Positions 1 through 9,410 of a stretch of 64,000 bases of DNA are shown piece after piece. Origin of the DNA: JAZKBN01 sp040388605 (GTDB lineage Bacteria; Bacteroidota; Bacteroidia; Cytophagales; Flexibacteraceae); contig JAZKBN010000060.1 in assembly GCA_040388605.1 (NCBI GenBank), positions 8,027-72,026 on the forward strand, written 5' to 3'. Position numbers and translations under genes: made by a program. Each line of letters begins with the position of its first letter. The stretch's first letter is position 1. The notes under the pieces were generated by a model, which was not told where the DNA came from, made no database searches, and was given only the letters and a program-made list of their open reading frames with translations.

Positions 1-2
1 CA

Positions 3-1654
3 TTCTTTCTTACCACGCCCTTCCTGGGCCTTATGTACTACTTTTTGCCAAAGGCAGCTAACAGGCCGGTGTACTCTTACAAGCTGAGCATCATACACTT
101 TTGGTCGCTGATATTCCTGTACATCTGGGCCGGGCCGCACCATTTATTGTACACCTCTCTGCCAGATTGGGCCCAGAGCCTGGGTGTTGTCTTCAGCATA
201 ATGCTGTTGGCTCCAAGCTGGGGCGGTATGCTTAACGGCCTGCTTACCCTGCGCGGAGCATGGGATAAGGTTCGTGAAGATCCTGTTCTGAAATTTATGG
301 TGGTGGCTGTTACGGCCTACGGCATGGCTACTTTCGAGGGGCCAATGCTTTCGCTTAAAAATGTAAATGCCATTGCCCACTTTACCGATTGGATAGTAGC
401 TCACGTACACGTTGGCGGCCTTGGCTGGAACGGTTTTATGACTTTCGGCATGCTGTATTATATAATACCGCGCATGTACCAAACCAAGCTGTACAGCACC
501 CGCATGGCCAATACCCACTTCCGGATTGGTACCTTAGGTATTGTATTTTATGCTGTGCCCATGTACATAAGCGGCTTTACCCAAAGCCTTATGTGGAAGC
601 AGTTTACGCCTGAAGGTTATCTGAAATACGCCAATTTCCTTGAAACTACTGTGCAGCTGCTGCCCCTGCATATGCTGCGCGCATTGGGCGGAGCATTATA
701 CCTGGCCGGGGCCATTATTATGGCAGTTAACCTGGTTAAAACCGCCAAACAGGGCAGCCTGCTGGCTAACGAACCTGCAAAGGCTTTTGCCCTTACCAAA
801 AAAGTGCAGCATGCCGGGGGCGGGTGGCACAGCATACTTGAGCGCAAGCCCGTATTGTTTACTGTGCTAAGCCTGGTTGCCATTCTCATAGGCGGCCTGG
901 CCGAGCTGGTTCCCACCTTCCTGATTAAGAACAATGTACCCACTATTGTATCGGTAAAGCCTTACACATCGCTGGAGCTTGAGGGCCGGGATGTGTACAT
1001 ACGCGAAGGCTGCGTGAACTGCCACTCGCAAATGATACGCCCCTTCCGCAGCGAAACCGAGAGGTATGGCGAATACAGCAAAGCCGGCGAATTTGTGTAT
1101 GACCATCCGCACCTGTGGGGCAGCAAGCGTACCGGTCCTGATTTACAACGCGTGGGCGGCAAGTATCCTGACAGCTGGCACTACAACCACATGCTTGACC
1201 CCGGGGTAATGTCGCCGGGCAGTATTATGCCGGCTTATGACTGGCTGTTTACACAAACTTATAACCCTGGTGATGTTGCCNNNNNNNNNNCAAGGTAGCA
1301 TCGGCCAGGGGTGATGCCGAATCTAAAACCATTAACGCTAAGGCCGATGCCGAAGTGCAAACCATTAACTCTAAAGCTAACGCCTTAGCCACCGAAGTGA
1401 ACGGTAATGCCGATGCCGGTAAAATTAAGGCCATGCGTATGCTGGGTGTTCCGTACCCTGCAGGTTACGAGAAAGAGGCCGGTAAAGATATGCTTGCACA
1501 GGCTGCCGGCATAAGCAAAAACCTGAAGGAAGCCGGTATAGACTGCAGGCCCGAAGCAGAGATAGTTGCCCTGATAGCCTACCTGCAACGCCTCGGAACC
1601 GATATTAAGCAACTGCCAAAAGACCCTGACCCTGATGCCGCTATGCTGCATTAA
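3..1654 (+). CDS. ccoNO: cbb3-type cytochrome c oxidase, fused subunits I and II (CcoNO), 5' partial, assembly gap inside
   Basis: This is the catalytic subunit and the haem-c subunit of the high-affinity terminal oxidase that reduces O2 in the inner membrane. The open frame runs from the first bases of the window, so the gene starts upstream. The CcoN part (to about 800) shows the motif GPHHLLYTSLPDWAQ, with histidines expected to bind CuB, and the haem-ligand helix AHVHVGGLGWNG. The CcoO part (from about 810) has a membrane anchor and the haem motif CVNCHSQMIRP near 1012-1045. Ten Ns at 1281-1290 hide an unknown length, and the frame changes across them (frame 3 before, frame 2 after). The downstream frame continues with a lysine/asparagine/alanine-rich linker and then the usual MLGVPYP segment, up to TAA at 1654. 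CcoN-CcoO fusion is usual in Bacteroidota. Confidence 0.93.
1313..1378 (+). repeat. Two 33-bp tandem units in the CcoO linker
   Basis: Units 1313-1345 and 1346-1378 both begin gatgccga and share the core accattaac. They encode two similar 11-residue blocks (DAE..TIN.KA). They begin 23 bases after the N run, so more copies may lie in the gap. Confidence 0.6.
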
Positions 1655-1719
1655 GAATGCAGATGCTGCCCGACAGCCTGTTATCAAAATAACTTCTTCA
1701 ACACTATCATAAAGCCAAT

Positions 1720-1914
1720 ATGTTCAAACACTATTTCGAACGAATTGCGGGGCAGGTATCCTTTTACCCGGTACTGTCGCTAAGTATTTTCTTCCTCTTC
1801 TTCCTGGGGCTTTTAGTTTGGGTAATTACAGCAGATAAAAATTATATAAGCCGCATGCAAAGCCTCCCGCTTGAAAACGGCGAGAAATCAGGCCCCGACC
1901 TTAAACAATTGTAA
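1720..1914 (+). CDS. ccoQ: CcoQ-like small membrane subunit of cbb3 oxidase
   Basis: This 64-residue protein has one hydrophobic segment (about residues 15-37, FYPVLSLSIFFLFFLGLLVW) followed by a polar cytoplasmic tail. Size, single membrane span and position between ccoNO and ccoP match CcoQ/FixQ, which helps stabilise the oxidase complex. Primary sequence is poorly conserved in this family, so the name rests mainly on position. The stop lies 4 bases before the ATG of ccoP, which suggests translational coupling. Confidence 0.75.
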   Translation: MFKHYFERIAGQVSFYPVLSLSIFFLFFLGLLVWVITADKNYISRMQSLPLENGEKSGPDLKQL

Positions 1915-1918
1915 TAAA

Positions 1919-2740
1919 ATGAATTGGCAGGAATTTGATCATCCCACCGGCATTCAGCTGGCATCTGGAATTATAATAGCTGTTGGGCTCTTTACCGCCG
2001 TAATGCTGTTGATTGTGATTGTTTATGCACTATTGGCCCTGAGTAAAATGGCCGGCGAAGAAGAAGCAAAACGCACCGGCGCACCCGAAATTAACCCCCT
2101 GGTTAAAATCTGGAGCAAATGGTACAATGGCCTTACCGATGTTGTTCCTGTTGAAATGCAGCACAACCTGGTTATGAGCCACGATTATGATGGCATTCAT
2201 GAGCTTGATAACCACCTTCCGCCCTGGTGGAAAGGCTTATTCTATGCATCTGTTGTATTTGCCGGGGTGTACTTATATATGTACCACTTCAGCGATGCAG
2301 CGCCCCTGCAGCTGGCTGAATATACTGCCGAAAACAAAGTGGCAGCCCGGGAAATTGCAGCCTATAATGCACGCACTGCAAACAGCGTGGATGAGAATAA
2401 TGTGAAGATGCCAACCAAGCCGGCAGAGCTGGCAGCAGGGAAATCGGTTTACACCGCCAACTGCCGGGCCTGCCACGGCGCCGCAGGCGAAGGCGGTGTT
2501 GGCCCCAACCTTACAGATGGCTTTTGGCTGCATGGTAATACCGTAAAAGACGTATTCAAAACCGTTAAATACGGTGTTACCGGCAAGGGTATGGTAAGCT
2601 GGCAAGGCAAATTAAAACCTCTTGAAATACAGCAGGTTGCCGGTTATGTGCTCAGCCTGCAGGGCAGTAATCCGCCAAACGGCAAAGCCCCGCAGGGGAA
2701 AGATTATTCAGCGGCAAAACCGCAGTCGGCAGCAATGTAG
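1919..2740 (+). CDS. ccoP: cbb3-type oxidase subunit III (CcoP), single haem-c motif
   Basis: This 273-residue electron-entry subunit has an N-terminal cbb3 domain with one membrane span (about residues 12-40), a second span near residues 105-122, and a cytochrome c domain with C182-R-A-C185-H186. I chose ATG 1919 rather than an in-frame ATG at 1871 because the latter lies inside ccoQ and the protein family begins near MNWQEFDHPTGIQ. Proteobacterial CcoP carries two CxxCH motifs; only one is present here. The protein passes electrons from soluble or membrane cytochromes towards CcoO. Confidence 0.9.
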   Translation: MNWQEFDHPTGIQLASGIIIAVGLFTAVMLLIVIVYALLALSKMAGEEEAKRTGAPEINPLVKIWSKWYNGLTDVVPVEMQHNLVMSHDYDGIHELDNHLPPWWKGLFYASVVFAGVYLYMYHFSDAAPLQLAEYTAENKVAAREIAAYNARTANSVDENNVKMPTKPAELAAGKSVYTANCRACHGAAGEGGVGPNLTDGFWLHGNTVKDVFKTVKYGVTGKGMVSWQGKLKPLEIQQVAGYVLSLQGSNPPNGKAPQGKDYSAAKPQSAAM

Positions 2741-2797
2741 ACCTTCAAAGCTGAAAATGCCGTAGGAACAGAACCCTGCACTTAAATACAAATACCA

Positions 2798-4957
2798 ATG
2801 ATATCAGACAATAATTCAACTAACTATACAACCAAAACCCCTGCCTGCCACAACGGGCAGCAGGGAGATCACGACGATCTGCACGAGATTCATGACAATG
2901 AATTCCGAGATACCATTGCCACGGTAGATAAAAACGGGAAACGGGTATGGCTGTACCCGCGCAAGCCCGGGGGCCGTTTTTTCAGGCTAAGGATTTGGGT
3001 AAGCCTGATCCTGATCGGTATGCTGTTTTCAGGGCCGTTCATAAGCATAAACGGCCTTCCCCTGCTTATGATTAATGTTTTCGAACGTGAGTTTGTAATA
3101 CTCGGAAACGTGTTCTTCCCGCAGGATTTTATTATGCTGGCCGTTGGCCTGCTTACCTTCTTTGTGTTCATTATGATGTTCACATCGGTATTCGGGCGTT
3201 TGTGGTGTGGTTGGGCATGCCCGCAAACCCTGTTTATGGAAATGGTTTTCAGGCCGGTTGAATACCTGCTTGAAGGCGATGCCCCTGCGCAAAAAAGACT
3301 TGATGCCCGGCCTGCCGACCTTGATAAAGTTTTAAGAAAATCAGCCAAGCACGCACTGTTTATTGCTTTCTCGTTATCAGTAGCACATTTGGTAATGGCC
3401 TATATAATGGGTTGGCAAAAGGCAATAAGCCTTATATCATCGGGCCCTGCGGCCCAGCCGGCAGCCTTTACAGCGCTTATGGCATTTAGCCTTGTTTTCT
3501 GGTTTGTTTTTGCCAGGGCCCGAGAGCAGGTTTGTGTAGCAATTTGCCCTTACGGCAGGCTGCAAAGCGTTTTACTGGTTAAAGACAGCATTGTGGTAAT
3601 CTATGATTACCTGCGCGGAGAGCCACGCGGGAAGCTGAAAAAAGGTAAAAACGGTAATGCCGGCAACGGGAATACAGGATCGGGTGGCGGGCCAGGTGTC
3701 AGTTCGGGCAGTCCGGCTTCTCCTGTATTGTCTAAATTTCCCTGTTCCGGCACTTGCGCGGGCTGCAAAAGCGGTGACGACAACAGCAGAAATCAATTTG
3801 TGAAAGAAGGTATTGCAAACAGCGGATTCAGTACTTCGGGTTTAAGAATTGAAGAAAGTGCAGACAAGTTAAACTGCGGTTATGCGGGCTCAGTACGCCC
3901 CATTATAACTGAAACTGCCGTTTTATCACAACCCCAACCCGGGAACAGGAACCAGGGATGGAAAGCAAACCTGCAATTTAAAAAGACAGCTTCAGGCAAT
4001 AAATCGCAACCTACGGTTTATGAGCACCCGGAAATTACCGGCGCTTACCCCGTTTTTGAAAGACTGCGTGTTGCCCCTGAATTCAGGCAAATGCTGCGTG
4101 ATACTACAACTATTACAGGGTGTATAAAGCCTGTTTCGGTTAACAGGTATGTTAAAGAAATGCCCGGCCTGCAACAGATTGCTGAAATCGGGCCTGATAT
4201 ACTACCGGGAGAAGCTAAGCCTGTTGAGGTTTCCGTGTTCAGTATATCGGCTGCAAAAGGCTTAAATATCCAGACAAGCGGCACCATTGAAAAGCAATTT
4301 GCAAACAGCACTTACGACTTAAAACCTCAAATCGGTGATTGTATTGATTGCGGCATCTGCGTAAGCGTTTGCCCTACCGGCATAGATATTAGAAACGGAA
4401 CACAGCTTGAATGCATAAACTGTACCGCCTGCATTGATGCCTGTGATACCGTAATGGATAAAATAGGGCGCCCCCGCGGCCTCATAAGGCTCGACAGCGA
4501 AGCAAGGGTAGCCGGCGCAAAAACCCGCAGGTTCAATATGCGAACAATTGCTTACAGTGTGGTGCTGTCGTTGTTGGTACTGCTCGAAGCCGGCATGATT
4601 GCCATGCGCAGCCCAGTTGAAGCCACCGTTTTACGGGTGCCCGGCATGATGTACCAGGTAACGGCCGCCGGCAATATTACCAACCTGTACAATGCCCGCC
4701 TGGTAAATAAAACCAATGGCGATCTGTATTTGCAACCCCGCCTTAAAAACATGAAAGGCAAAATTACACTCATAGGCAGCCTGCCTGTGCTTAAAAAAGG
4801 CGCGGTTGCAGATCTTACATTTTTCGTTGAAATACAGCCCGGAGAGCTAAAAGGCAACAGGAACAGGCTTGAAATTGAATTCGCAAACGAAAGCAATGTT
4901 CCGGCTCATGCGTCAACAAATTTTATGGGTCCTATAAACGCCGGCAACGGTAAGTAA
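2798..4957 (+). CDS. ccoG: CcoG-like polyferredoxin, cytochrome oxidase accessory protein, with large internal insertion
   Basis: CcoG is a membrane Fe-S protein needed for copper handling during cbb3 oxidase assembly. Seen here are several membrane spans, CGWACPQTLF near residue 146, CVAICPYGRLQ near 247, and a ferredoxin part with GDCIDCGICVSVCPTGID (from residue 513) followed by CINCTACIDACD. A C-terminal span and an Ig-like FixG domain follow. At 719 residues it is far longer than the roughly 470 usual for the family. The excess is a segment of about 230 residues (about 283-510) between YDYLRGEPRGK and the ferredoxin cysteines. That segment starts Gly/Asn/Ser-rich, contains CSGTCAGCK, and resembles nothing I recognise. 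The frame is intact throughout. Confidence 0.88.
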   Translation: MISDNNSTNYTTKTPACHNGQQGDHDDLHEIHDNEFRDTIATVDKNGKRVWLYPRKPGGRFFRLRIWVSLILIGMLFSGPFISINGLPLLMINVFEREFVILGNVFFPQDFIMLAVGLLTFFVFIMMFTSVFGRLWCGWACPQTLFMEMVFRPVEYLLEGDAPAQKRLDARPADLDKVLRKSAKHALFIAFSLSVAHLVMAYIMGWQKAISLISSGPAAQPAAFTALMAFSLVFWFVFARAREQVCVAICPYGRLQSVLLVKDSIVVIYDYLRGEPRGKLKKGKNGNAGNGNTGSGGGPGVSSGSPASPVLSKFPCSGTCAGCKSGDDNSRNQFVKEGIANSGFSTSGLRIEESADKLNCGYAGSVRPIITETAVLSQPQPGNRNQGWKANLQFKKTASGNKSQPTVYEHPEITGAYPVFERLRVAPEFRQMLRDTTTITGCIKPVSVNRYVKEMPGLQQIAEIGPDILPGEAKPVEVSVFSISAAKGLNIQTSGTIEKQFANSTYDLKPQIGDCIDCGICVSVCPTGIDIRNGTQLECINCTACIDACDTVMDKIGRPRGLIRLDSEARVAGAKTRRFNMRTIAYSVVLSLLVLLEAGMIAMRSPVEATVLRVPGMMYQVTAAGNITNLYNARLVNKTNGDLYLQPRLKNMKGKITLIGSLPVLKKGAVADLTFFVEIQPGELKGNRNRLEIEFANESNVPAHASTNFMGPINAGNGK

Positions 4958-4958
4958 C

Positions 4959-5429
4959 ATGGTTTCGAACGAAACATCCGAAGAACAAAAAAAGACTGTA
5001 TTAAGTTGGGGAACCAAAATACTTGCCCTGTACCTGGGCTTTGTGTTCCTGATATTGTTTATGGTAATACGCTGCATGATGCAGACCGATGTGCACCTTG
5101 TAAGCGCAGATTATTACAAAGATGAAATTGCCTACCAAAGCCGCCTCGATGCCATTAATGCAACCCCTGAATCTGCATTAACGCTCAGCAGGCAGGATTA
5201 CCGGCTTACTATGCATTTCAAAAATGCACCATTTAACGCTATTGCAGGTGAAATGTGGCTCTATAGGCCCGATAATGCAAAGCAGGATGTGCATATAGCC
5301 TTAAAAGTAAGCCCTGAAGGTATTCAGAATTACAGTATTGCCGCCTTGCCTAAAGGTAACTGGCACGCTAAAATTAACTGGACACAAAACGGCAAAGCCT
5401 TCTTTAAAGAGCAAAACATAGATATATGA
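4959..5429 (+). CDS. ccoH: CcoH/FixH family protein
   Basis: The protein has 156 residues with one N-terminal membrane span (about residues 20-42, ILALYLGFVFLILFMVIRC) and a periplasmic domain containing the conserved VSADYYKDEIAYQSRLDA block. FixH/CcoH takes part in cbb3 oxidase assembly and stability. It starts 1 base after the ccoG stop and overlaps the next gene by 4 bases (ATGA), so it belongs to the same operon. Confidence 0.88.
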   Translation: MVSNETSEEQKKTVLSWGTKILALYLGFVFLILFMVIRCMMQTDVHLVSADYYKDEIAYQSRLDAINATPESALTLSRQDYRLTMHFKNAPFNAIAGEMWLYRPDNAKQDVHIALKVSPEGIQNYSIAALPKGNWHAKINWTQNGKAFFKEQNIDI

Positions 5430-6214
5430 ATATGCTCATTGCCGGTTTTATACTCGGCCTGGGCAGCAGCCTGCACTGCATTGGCATGTGCGGCCCGCTT
5501 ATCCTCGCCGTTCCGCGCAGCCCTAACCGCAATGTCGGCAGAATGGTTTATCATGGCGGCAGGTTGCTTACTTATAGCCTGCTTGGTTTCCTGTTCGGTG
5601 GCATAGGGCAGGGCTTGGGCTTCATTGCCGGGCAGCAGGGCCTCTCGGTTATTGCAGGTCTTACGCTGTTTGCTTTGTACCTGGGTCCTGTAACGGGTAT
5701 GAAGCTGCCGGCCGGCCCCTTAATGCTTGCAGGCAGTTTCCTGCGCAAAAAATACAGGAGCCTTACAGGGCAGGGCACTTACCTCAGCGCATTTGTTCCC
5801 GGTCTGCTGAACGGCCTGCTGCCCTGCGGGGCGGTTTACATGGCTCTTGCGGCATCGGCGGTAAGCCCGGGTTTACAAGGCGGCCTGGTTATGCTGAGCT
5901 TTGGACTGGGAACATTGCCGGCCTTGCTTGCACTAGGCTTTATGCCGAATCTGCTTAGTCGCACAAGGTTCAGAGCCTGGCAGTTACCTGTAAGAACAGT
6001 ATCGCTCTGCGTGGCTGTATTGCTGTTGCTCAGGGGCATGAACCTGGGCATACCTGTGCTTAGCCCGCTCAGGGCCGAGGTATCGGTTGCTGAAAGTGTT
6101 CGGCAGTCATCGGCCGACAACAGTGAAAAGAACTTAATCACGAAACCGGGTGCTCCACCCCTAAATCATACAACAAGCCCGGCACTAAGCTGCTGCCGGC
6201 CAAAACATAAATAA
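5426..6214 (+). CDS. SafE/TauE-like membrane protein of the cco operon
   Basis: This 262-residue polytopic membrane protein begins with LGLGSSLHCIGMCGPL, a cysteine-containing motif typical of the sulfite exporter TauE/SafE-like (UPF/DsbD-like) family found behind ccoH in Bacteroidota and Proteobacteria (CcoS/CcoI region). A second motif, GLLNGLLPCGAVYMAL, is the paired repeat. Both motifs place a cysteine in the membrane and suggest metal or redox handling for oxidase assembly; this is inference. The last 50 residues are hydrophilic and end CCRPKHK. Confidence 0.75.
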   Translation: MNMLIAGFILGLGSSLHCIGMCGPLILAVPRSPNRNVGRMVYHGGRLLTYSLLGFLFGGIGQGLGFIAGQQGLSVIAGLTLFALYLGPVTGMKLPAGPLMLAGSFLRKKYRSLTGQGTYLSAFVPGLLNGLLPCGAVYMALAASAVSPGLQGGLVMLSFGLGTLPALLALGFMPNLLSRTRFRAWQLPVRTVSLCVAVLLLLRGMNLGIPVLSPLRAEVSVAESVRQSSADNSEKNLITKPGAPPLNHTTSPALSCCRPKHK

Positions 6215-6215
6215 C

Positions 6216-6962
6216 ATGCCCATACTCATTTTCTTTATTGCGCACTGGTACCTGAGCCTGTTCGCGCAAACGTTTTTCCTGCACAGGTATGCCGCTCATG
6301 GTATGTTTACCATGAGCAAGGCCTGGGAAAAGTTCTTCTACACATTAACCTATTTATTCCAGGGCTCATCTTTCCTGAGTCCTAAGGCTTACGGCATTAT
6401 GCACCGCATGCACCATGCCTACGCCGATACCGATAAAGACCCGCATTCACCCCTGTTCAGCCATGGCTTGGGAGATATGATGTGGAAAACCAAGACAATT
6501 TACAAAAGCATCCTGCATGGAACCTTTCCTGTTGAGCCTCGTTTCCTGAAAAACATACCCAACTGGCCCTTTATGGAGCATTTGGGCGATAACTGGATGA
6601 GCAGGGTAGCCTGGGGTACCGCCTACACACTATATTATATTCATTTTGCTACGCATTGGTGGGAGTTTTTGCTGCTGCCTATACATTACCTGATGGGCCC
6701 GGTTCATGGTGCAATCATTAACTGGTTTGCCCATAAGTATGGCTATATAAATTTCGTGGTAGGTGATACAGCTAAAAATCTGCTCCCTGTAGATGTGCTC
6801 ATGTTTGGTGAAGCATACCACAATAACCACCACAAGCTGGGAGGCCGTGCCAACTTCGGAGTAAAATGGTGGGAGCTTGACCCGGCTTACCCGATTATTT
6901 TGGCTTTAAATGTGTTTGGCATAGTAAAGCTGAAGAAAAATAATGACCTTAAGTATATGTGA
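6216..6962 (+). CDS. Acyl-CoA / fatty acid desaturase
   Basis: This 248-residue integral membrane di-iron enzyme introduces a double bond into fatty acyl chains. All three histidine boxes are visible: HRYAAH (box 1), HRMHHAYADTDKDPHSP (box 2) and EAYHNNHHKLGGRANFG (box 3). Hydrophobic spans lie between them. It starts 1 base after the SafE-like gene, so it appears to be the last gene of the cco operon. This would link oxygen respiration with an oxygen-dependent lipid modification. Confidence 0.88.
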   Translation: MPILIFFIAHWYLSLFAQTFFLHRYAAHGMFTMSKAWEKFFYTLTYLFQGSSFLSPKAYGIMHRMHHAYADTDKDPHSPLFSHGLGDMMWKTKTIYKSILHGTFPVEPRFLKNIPNWPFMEHLGDNWMSRVAWGTAYTLYYIHFATHWWEFLLLPIHYLMGPVHGAIINWFAHKYGYINFVVGDTAKNLLPVDVLMFGEAYHNNHHKLGGRANFGVKWWELDPAYPIILALNVFGIVKLKKNNDLKYM

Positions 6963-7012
6963 GTTTGTTAAAACGTATTACTTATTATTGTCTGATAGTG
7001 ATCTCTTAAAAT

Positions 7013-7043
7013 AAAGCCATCCGGCATTGCCGGGTGGCTTTTT
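7013..7043 (+). terminator. Rho-independent terminator after the cco-desaturase operon
   Basis: The stem gccatccggca / tgccgggtggc (7016-7038) contains one G-T pair and is followed by TTTTT. It lies about 50 bases behind the desaturase stop. Confidence 0.85.
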
Positions 7044-7700
7044 GTCTGACTTGTTGTTATGCCTTCAGGGTTCCGTTGGTTTAACCGGGCAATTTTGATT
7101 TTCAAAAAGGATTATTTCCTTCTTTTATCCGTACCATTTTTCGTGTACCAATTTCAGTAATATGCTGCACAGCCGGAGCGGTTTGCTCTAAGGTTAACAC
7201 CCGCTTTGCAAAACAGCCTTATAAGCCGAACAGCCACATACCCCTTGTACTGTAGGTGCTTTTGCCCCATAATCTANNNNNNNNNNTAAAGCTATAGCTT
7301 GATATTCCCGGTAAACATTTAGCCTAATTTTGATCACCGGGAGCTGTCTTAATTAATCAGGGGTATCTCAGCCTCGCTTTGCCTTTTCATTAAAGCTCAA
7401 ATTAATACATGCTTTAATGTTTCTTTAATATAATCTAAGCTTGTTGCATGATTAATTTCATTCATTATCAGTGCGTTAAAGCTAAAATTTTTTCTGTTGC
7501 CGTATTATGTCTTACCTTCGTAAAACAATGGCATTAAAATTTCGTTAAAATTATCCGGAAGGTAGATTCAGTAATATTTCTCCCCGGTTACTTTAGAGTG
7601 TGCCTGCTGATTACTCTGCGGCAAAAGGCAGGTTCAGGTTTGCTCAAGCCTGTTCAAAAAATGAGTTTAGGTTCCGGCCGGTAAATCGGTATTGTTTAAT
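7044..7700. other. Intergenic stretch with assembly gap
   Basis: This stretch of about 650 bases is AT-rich, especially at 7380-7560. It contains an N run at 7277-7286 and no open frame that resembles a protein. It must hold the promoter of the downstream transporter operon, but I see no convincing box pair. Confidence 0.6.
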
Positions 7701-9392
7701 ATGACATCAAACGACGAAAGAAGTATATGGCAAAAGTTTTGGGCCCTTATAGCCTATGAGCGTAAAGAGATCTTTTACATTCACGTTTACGCAGTACTTA
7801 CAGGGTTCATCAGCCTGAGCCTTCCATTGGGCATTCAAAGTCTTTTCAGCTTTATTTCCGCAGGCCAAATAAGTACCTCGGTAATAGTGCTTATAGGCCT
7901 TATTTTTACCGGGGTGTTGGCCGAAGGTGGCTTACAGGTAATGCAGCTTTACCTGCTTGAACATATTCAGCAGAAAATTTTTACAAGAACAGCTTTCGAG
8001 TTTTCGCTCATCATACCGGCCATCAGGCAGGAATCGCTTTACAACCATTACCCGCCTGAATTGGTGAACCGCTTTTTCGAGGTGGTAACCCTGCAAAAGA
8101 GCCTCGGTAAGGTGCTCATGGATTTTGCCACTGCATTTTTGCAATTGGCATTCGGGCTTGTGCTGCTTTCCTTTTACCATACTTATTTCATTTTCTTCGG
8201 GGCAATACTGGCCATAATTTTAGCGGGTATTTTATATTTCACAGGCCGCCCGGGCCTCGATGCCAGCCTTATTGAATCAGGATATAAGTACAGGCTGGTG
8301 CATTGGCTGCAGGAAATTGCAAGGGCGCACAGTACTTTTAAAATGAGCGGCAACGCCGCCGGGCTCGAAAAGACAGATACTTATACTACACACTACCTGG
8401 AGGCGCGTAACAGGCATTTTAAAATACTCATTATACAGTATATGAGCTTTGTGGGTTTTAAGAGCCTGATAACCGCGGCCTTGCTTATTGTAGGCTGCAT
8501 TTTGTTGGTTAACAAGCAAATAAACCTGGGCCAGTTTGTGGCTTCAGAAATTATTATTATCCTGATAATGAATGCAGTTGAAAAGGTTATGACCCAGCTC
8601 GACAGCGTTTACGACCTGCTTACCGGCGCTGAAAAATTAAGCCATGTAACATCGATGCCTATTCAAACCTTTGGCACGCTGAGCATGGAGCCTAATAATA
8701 ATGCAACAGTACCCGCCCTGCGCGTGCGCGATTTGCACTACATGCCACCCGGCAGCAACCGGTTTGTTTTCAAAGGCGTAAGCTTCGATGTAATGCGCGG
8801 GCAGCATGCCTGTATTATAAGCGAAAGCAGCCAGGCCCGCAACCACCTGGTGAGCCTGCTCATGGGAATGGCCCAGCACTACGAAGGAAGTATTGCTGTG
8901 GATGGCCTAAGCATGCGAGATATAAAGGAAGAAAGCCTATATTCTTTCCTTGCCGGAAATAATGACCAGGAATTATTCAGTGGCAGCATACTCGATAATG
9001 TGCGTCCCGGCCGGGGCCAGGTTTCTTTACCGCAAATTACATCAGCGCTAAGCATTGCCGGGCTCGACAATTTCCTGCATACCCAAAGCCATGGTTTAAG
9101 CACACAACTCAAAGGCAGCGTCTGGATTCCTAAAGCTGTGGCCGAAAAGCTTGTTTTGGCACGTTGCATTGCTGCAAGGCCGCGCCTGCTTATTTTGGTT
9201 GACCCCCTGGTTCATGTGGCCAATAATGAACGTGATGAAATTCTGCAAAGGACTTTAGATGAACTTAAAGGCGCTACCGTGCTCTTCATCTGTAAAGATG
9301 ATATGAGCTGCGCCGGCAACGGGCCCCGTTGGAAATTTGCTGACGGTAAGCTGAAAGAAATAAGGCCTGCGGCAAATTCGCAACAGTTGTAA
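7701..9392 (+). CDS. ABC-transporter-like protein with degenerate nucleotide-binding domain
   Basis: The protein has 563 residues: an N-terminal type I exporter membrane domain (about residues 15-300, six hydrophobic spans) and a C-terminal ABC-like domain (about 350-560). Overall architecture matches HlyB/LktB-type transporters without the peptidase domain. The ATPase motifs are lost. The Walker A place reads ISESSQARNH instead of GxxGxGKS. The signature region reads WIPKAVAEKLVLARC instead of LSGGQ. Walker B reads RLLILVDPL without the catalytic glutamate, and the switch histidine position reads CKDD. I use ATG 7701; a TTG at 7692 is also possible. It is followed after 18 bases by an HlyD adaptor and then a TolC gene, so it should form the inner-membrane part of a tripartite export system. 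Loss of ATPase residues suggests a structural or regulatory role. Confidence 0.8.
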   Translation: MTSNDERSIWQKFWALIAYERKEIFYIHVYAVLTGFISLSLPLGIQSLFSFISAGQISTSVIVLIGLIFTGVLAEGGLQVMQLYLLEHIQQKIFTRTAFEFSLIIPAIRQESLYNHYPPELVNRFFEVVTLQKSLGKVLMDFATAFLQLAFGLVLLSFYHTYFIFFGAILAIILAGILYFTGRPGLDASLIESGYKYRLVHWLQEIARAHSTFKMSGNAAGLEKTDTYTTHYLEARNRHFKILIIQYMSFVGFKSLITAALLIVGCILLVNKQINLGQFVASEIIIILIMNAVEKVMTQLDSVYDLLTGAEKLSHVTSMPIQTFGTLSMEPNNNATVPALRVRDLHYMPPGSNRFVFKGVSFDVMRGQHACIISESSQARNHLVSLLMGMAQHYEGSIAVDGLSMRDIKEESLYSFLAGNNDQELFSGSILDNVRPGRGQVSLPQITSALSIAGLDNFLHTQSHGLSTQLKGSVWIPKAVAEKLVLARCIAARPRLLILVDPLVHVANNERDEILQRTLDELKGATVLFICKDDMSCAGNGPRWKFADGKLKEIRPAANSQQL

Positions 9393-9410
9393 TAATCTAT
9401 AAAGGAAGCT

